From assembly GCA_043777595.1 (NCBI GenBank), contig JAYWHT010000115.1, positions 1-25,844 on the forward strand: a stretch of DNA of 25,844 nucleotides. The letters run 5' to 3'. Under the pieces are notes generated by a model. That model saw nothing but the letters and a program-made list of their open reading frames with translations, had not been told where the DNA came from and ran no database searches. A program made the translations under genes and the position numbers. Origin of the DNA: JAYVJH01 sp043777595 (lineage in GTDB: Bacteria; Bacteroidota; Bacteroidia; Cytophagales; Spirosomataceae). Shown here one piece after another: positions 23,817 to 25,844 of this stretch. Position 1 is the stretch's first letter, and each line of letters begins with the position of its first letter.

Positions 23817-24545
23817 ATGGCATTTTCGGAAACGACAAAAAAATATGTAACTTTCAGACAGAAAGGGCGTTGCGGTTTATGCGGACACAATTTTAGAAGT
23901 GCTGAAAGAACATGGGATTTTCATCATATTGACCCTCATCATTCCTCGAAAGATGATTCATGGGAAAATTGTGTTATGCTTTGTTCAAGTTGTCATAGAG
24001 AAGAAGCACACCATGAGGGTAATACAAAAGGGATAGTTTTAACAAAGGGCGAATATTTATACTTAAATGGGAGAACCAAAAACAAGCAAAACCGCATGGG
24101 ATTAGACAAGTTTTCATACAATAAATCTGTTGAACAGCAATCAGAGGGGGCTGAAATCAGAGCAGACCCAACAGACCCAGTTAAGACAGCAACTAAACAG
24201 CAAATCAGTAATGTGTTTAAAGCAAGCACACAAGAAAGTATTTACAACAACAATAAAACATTTTCAAGTATGCAAAGAGGTATAGACGGACAAATCGAAC
24301 TCTTGAATCAAATGAAAGCATTTTTGCAAGAGTTGCAAGAACAATTTGACGACATCAACAAAAAACAACAATATTTCCTAAACGGACTTGACGGTGAGGG
24401 CATGGACGTTAAGGTACTTCAACGTTTTGAGGAGTACTTTGAAGAAACCAAACAGAAACTCAACGGTGTTGTGGCAAAAATAAGTTCGGACGACATACCT
24501 TACACCGAACAAGTAATAAGACACTTAGAGGACACACCACGCTAA
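23817..24545 (+). CDS. HNH nuclease-domain protein with C-terminal helical region
   Basis: A 242-aa protein with an N-terminal HNH endonuclease domain. The zinc ligands are Cys19-x2-Cys22 and Cys56-x2-Cys59; the catalytic motif is 'WDFHHIDPHH' (His36/His37), Asn51 in 'WENCVMLC', and His60 in 'CSSCHREEAHH'. After a polar linker, residues about 150-240 form long amphipathic helices ('LLNQMKAFLQELQEQFDDIN') that could mediate assembly. No signal or membrane segment. It lies 15 bp after the coiled-coil membrane gene and ends 10 bp before the cassette repeat, making it the third gene of the unit. DNA cleavage is the expected activity; a target specificity cannot be read. Confidence 0.83.
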   Translation: MAFSETTKKYVTFRQKGRCGLCGHNFRSAERTWDFHHIDPHHSSKDDSWENCVMLCSSCHREEAHHEGNTKGIVLTKGEYLYLNGRTKNKQNRMGLDKFSYNKSVEQQSEGAEIRADPTDPVKTATKQQISNVFKASTQESIYNNNKTFSSMQRGIDGQIELLNQMKAFLQELQEQFDDINKKQQYFLNGLDGEGMDVKVLQRFEEYFEETKQKLNGVVAKISSDDIPYTEQVIRHLEDTPR

Positions 24546-24554
24546 AAACCACGA

Positions 24555-24752
24555 ACGCACAACATGGGTTTGTGGCAATTGGGGCGGACGGAAGTAATTG
24601 AACATTAGTAATTCTTTTGTACTTTTGTTTTGTCTGACGGAAACCTATTGAACATTTGTAAGTATTTGAACAACAGTAATTTATATCGGCAGACGTTCGG
24701 GCGGACGAGTTTCAAATCCCCCACCTGACCACAAGCCCTTTTCGTTGGGTGC
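24555..24752 (+). repeat. attC-like recombination site 3 (end of FtsK-HNH cassette)
   Basis: ACGCACAAC (24555-24563) is the complement of GTTGTGCGT, which opens this cassette at 21324. The inner arms GGGTTTGTGG (24566-24575) and CCACAAGCCC (24729-24738) pair with one G-T. The next box is GTTGGGTGC (24744-24752). Length is 198 nt. The outer arms differ from sites 1 and 2, but the GGGCGGACGGAAGTAATTG and GACGAGTTTCAAATCCC blocks are shared. TACTTTTG at about 24629-24636 matches a -7 box. Confidence 0.7.
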
Positions 24753-24769
24753 TATATTAAAACGACATC

Positions 24770-25645
24770 GTGGACAAAGAACTTTGGTATTTTCTCATAA
24801 ATGGACAGGCTGACAGTGCGACAGGACTGTACGGAAATTTCTATGCTTACGGACAACATTTAGGCGATGCTTTGAACAACACTTTTAAAGTTGCTTCAAG
24901 CGAAGGTTTCAACAATCCAAACTTAATTGAAGCCTCTAAGTTGGACAATTTTGAAGTTATTGAGAACCGAGACGAGTTGAAGAAATTATCAAACAAAGTA
25001 CAAATGAGACAAAAGACACACTCATTTGTATTTGACGACACAGATAAAGAATTTCAACCACCAGTTGGAATTACAAAAGCAACAGGAGAAGAAGAATACG
25101 ATTACGACTTAATTTCAGAAAATTTTGTTGCTTACGGACAGGACGAAAATGGAATTTTTGAATTTGAGTTAGTTGTTGGTAAAGAAAAACTTGAAGAGGT
25201 ATTTATAAAGACGATTGACTTTTTACCATTAGTCGACGGATTTTGGATTTATATTCAAAATCATTGGGACAATGACAAAACAGAACTTTGGGTGGCTAAA
25301 CATTTTGTAGAGAAAGTACAATTTATTGACTTCTTGACTAAACAGAAAATCAATACTCTAAAAAACGGTTTCATTAAAATCGTTGTTCATTGTTCACAAG
25401 GAAAAACAAACTTGACCCTTGACGACCACAAAAAAATACAACTTCATACCAAAGACGAGGGCATTTTTAAACATTTCATAGGACAAATTATTGAGTCAGG
25501 TTATGAACAGACCCGTGAATTTTATAATTTAGAGTTTGGTTTTCATCATTGGCATTATAGACTTGCAGACAGTTTGACGAGAGCCGAATTTATCACAATG
25601 TTACAGGACAATAAATTTGAATTAATAGACAAGTGGGACGAATAA
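24770..25645 (+). CDS. Protein of unknown function carried by cassette 4
   Basis: A 291-aa soluble protein from a GTG start 18 bp after the cassette junction; the next in-frame ATG would remove much of the N-terminal domain. I do not recognise the family. It is acidic and rich in Phe, Tyr and Trp, with no signal peptide or membrane segment. The N-terminal part begins 'MDKELWYFLINGQADSATGL' and the C-terminal part has 'FGFHHWHYRLADSLTRAEF'. The middle contains 'VDGFWIYIQNHWDNDKTELW', which reads like an immunity-type or small-ligand-binding fold, but this is an impression only. It is the only gene in its cassette and ends 5 bp before the R''-like box. With a leader of only 18 bp it must rely on a promoter in the preceding repeat or on readthrough. 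Confidence 0.7.
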   Translation: MDKELWYFLINGQADSATGLYGNFYAYGQHLGDALNNTFKVASSEGFNNPNLIEASKLDNFEVIENRDELKKLSNKVQMRQKTHSFVFDDTDKEFQPPVGITKATGEEEYDYDLISENFVAYGQDENGIFEFELVVGKEKLEEVFIKTIDFLPLVDGFWIYIQNHWDNDKTELWVAKHFVEKVQFIDFLTKQKINTLKNGFIKIVVHCSQGKTNLTLDDHKKIQLHTKDEGIFKHFIGQIIESGYEQTREFYNLEFGFHHWHYRLADSLTRAEFITMLQDNKFELIDKWDE

Positions 25646-25650
25646 ATACA

Positions 25651-25844
25651 GCACCCAACTTGGGTTTGTGGCAATTGGGGCGGACGGAAGTAATTGAAAA
25701 TTAGGAATTCTTTTGTACATTTGTTGTGGGCGGACGGAAACCTATTGTACTTTTGTAAGTAATTGAACATCAGTAATTTATATCGGCGGACGTTCGGGCG
25801 GACGGGTTTCAAATTCCCCAACTTCCACAAGCCCTTTTCGTTGG
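25651..25844 (+). repeat. attC-like recombination site 4, cut by the window edge
   Basis: GCACCCAAC (25651-25659) complements GTTGGGTGC at 24744. The arms GGGTTTGTGG (25662-25671) and CCACAAGCCC (25825-25834) pair with one G-T, as in site 3. GGCGGACG occurs four times inside. The window ends at GTTGG (25840-25844), the first bases of a fifth cassette. TACATTTG (about 25716) and TACTTTTG (about 25748) both match the TAnnTTTG promoter box. Confidence 0.7.

Larger units (their letters stand above)
17294..25844 (+). mobile_element. Integron-like gene cassette array (four complete cassettes, fifth cut by edge)
   Basis: Four units can be delimited at CG^TT junctions: 17295-20152, 20153-21324, 21325-24744 and 24745-25840. 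The first bases of each unit recur as an exact 9-bp reverse complement after its last gene: GTTGTGTGC with GCACACAAC, GTTATCGGC with GCCGATAAC, GTTGTGCGT with ACGCACAAC, and GTTGGGTGC with GCACCCAAC. The nonamer differs between units but always matches within a unit. This is the R'/R'' relation of integron cassettes, whose attC site is split by insertion. A ~198-nt repeat follows every unit, genes end within 28 bp of the repeat or inside it, and all genes but one point rightwards. No integrase is in the window and the core differs partly from GTTRRRY, so the recombinase is unknown. Confidence 0.75.

Noticed and set aside
25555..25830. 91-codon minus-strand frame at the right end
   Set aside because: It runs across the end of the cassette 4 gene and into the recombination site and has no protein-like features.
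19964..25844. Repeats at regular positions taken as a CRISPR array
   Set aside because: The units are 1-3.4 kb with genes between them, the repeats are ~198 nt, and no short spacers exist.
17294..25844. Cassette ends taken as insertion-sequence terminal inverted repeats
   Set aside because: The 9-bp ends differ from unit to unit, there is no transposase inside any unit and no target duplication is visible.

Overview
The window looks like a chromosomal segment of a Bacteroidetes bacterium, most likely of the Cytophagales. The reasons are the AT-rich intergenic DNA, TAnnTTTG-type promoter boxes, weak ribosome binding sites, G/C-rich palindromes inserted inside genes, a DUF4159 secreted protein and a secreted DUF11-like repeat protein. 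This assignment is by inference; no rRNA or tRNA is present to confirm it.

Region 1 (1-5337): the N-terminal 670 codons of a large secreted repeat protein on the minus strand, running off the left edge, then an aldehyde dehydrogenase (AldB/ExaC type), a DUF779 protein and a convergent AraC-family regulator. Region 2 (5338-9739): a decayed transposase relic, then mfd (transcription-repair coupling factor), which carries two G/C-rich palindromic insertions read in frame. Convergent with mfd is a small two-gene unit: a GNAT-like protein and a 55-codon gene joined by an ATGA overlap. Region 3 (10435-14144): a large four-TM membrane protein whose frame is interrupted by one in-frame TGA, two palindromic repeats, and a secreted DUF4159 protein. 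Region 4 (14281-17052): an acyl-CoA carboxylase beta subunit and a DegT/FdtB-like sugar aminotransferase.

Region 5 (17294 to the right edge) is the most unusual part. Four consecutive gene units are each followed by a ~198-nt imperfectly palindromic repeat. Each unit begins with CGTT plus a variable hexamer, and the first nine bases (GTT plus six) reappear as an exact reverse complement just after that unit's last gene. That is how integron gene cassettes with attC sites are built: the R' half-site at the cassette start pairs with the R'' half-site at its end. The boxes only partly fit the classical GTTRRRY core and no integrase is in the window, so I call it an integron-like cassette array. 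Cassette 1 is a type II restriction-modification system (Dcm-like C5 methyltransferase plus MvaI/BcnI-type nuclease). Cassette 2 is a DoxX membrane protein and a divergent HxlR regulator sharing an operator. Cassette 3 is a three-gene operon of an FtsK-like ATPase, a coiled-coil membrane protein and an HNH protein, a candidate uncharacterised defence or DNA-processing system. Cassette 4 is a single protein of unknown function. A fifth cassette begins at the right edge.
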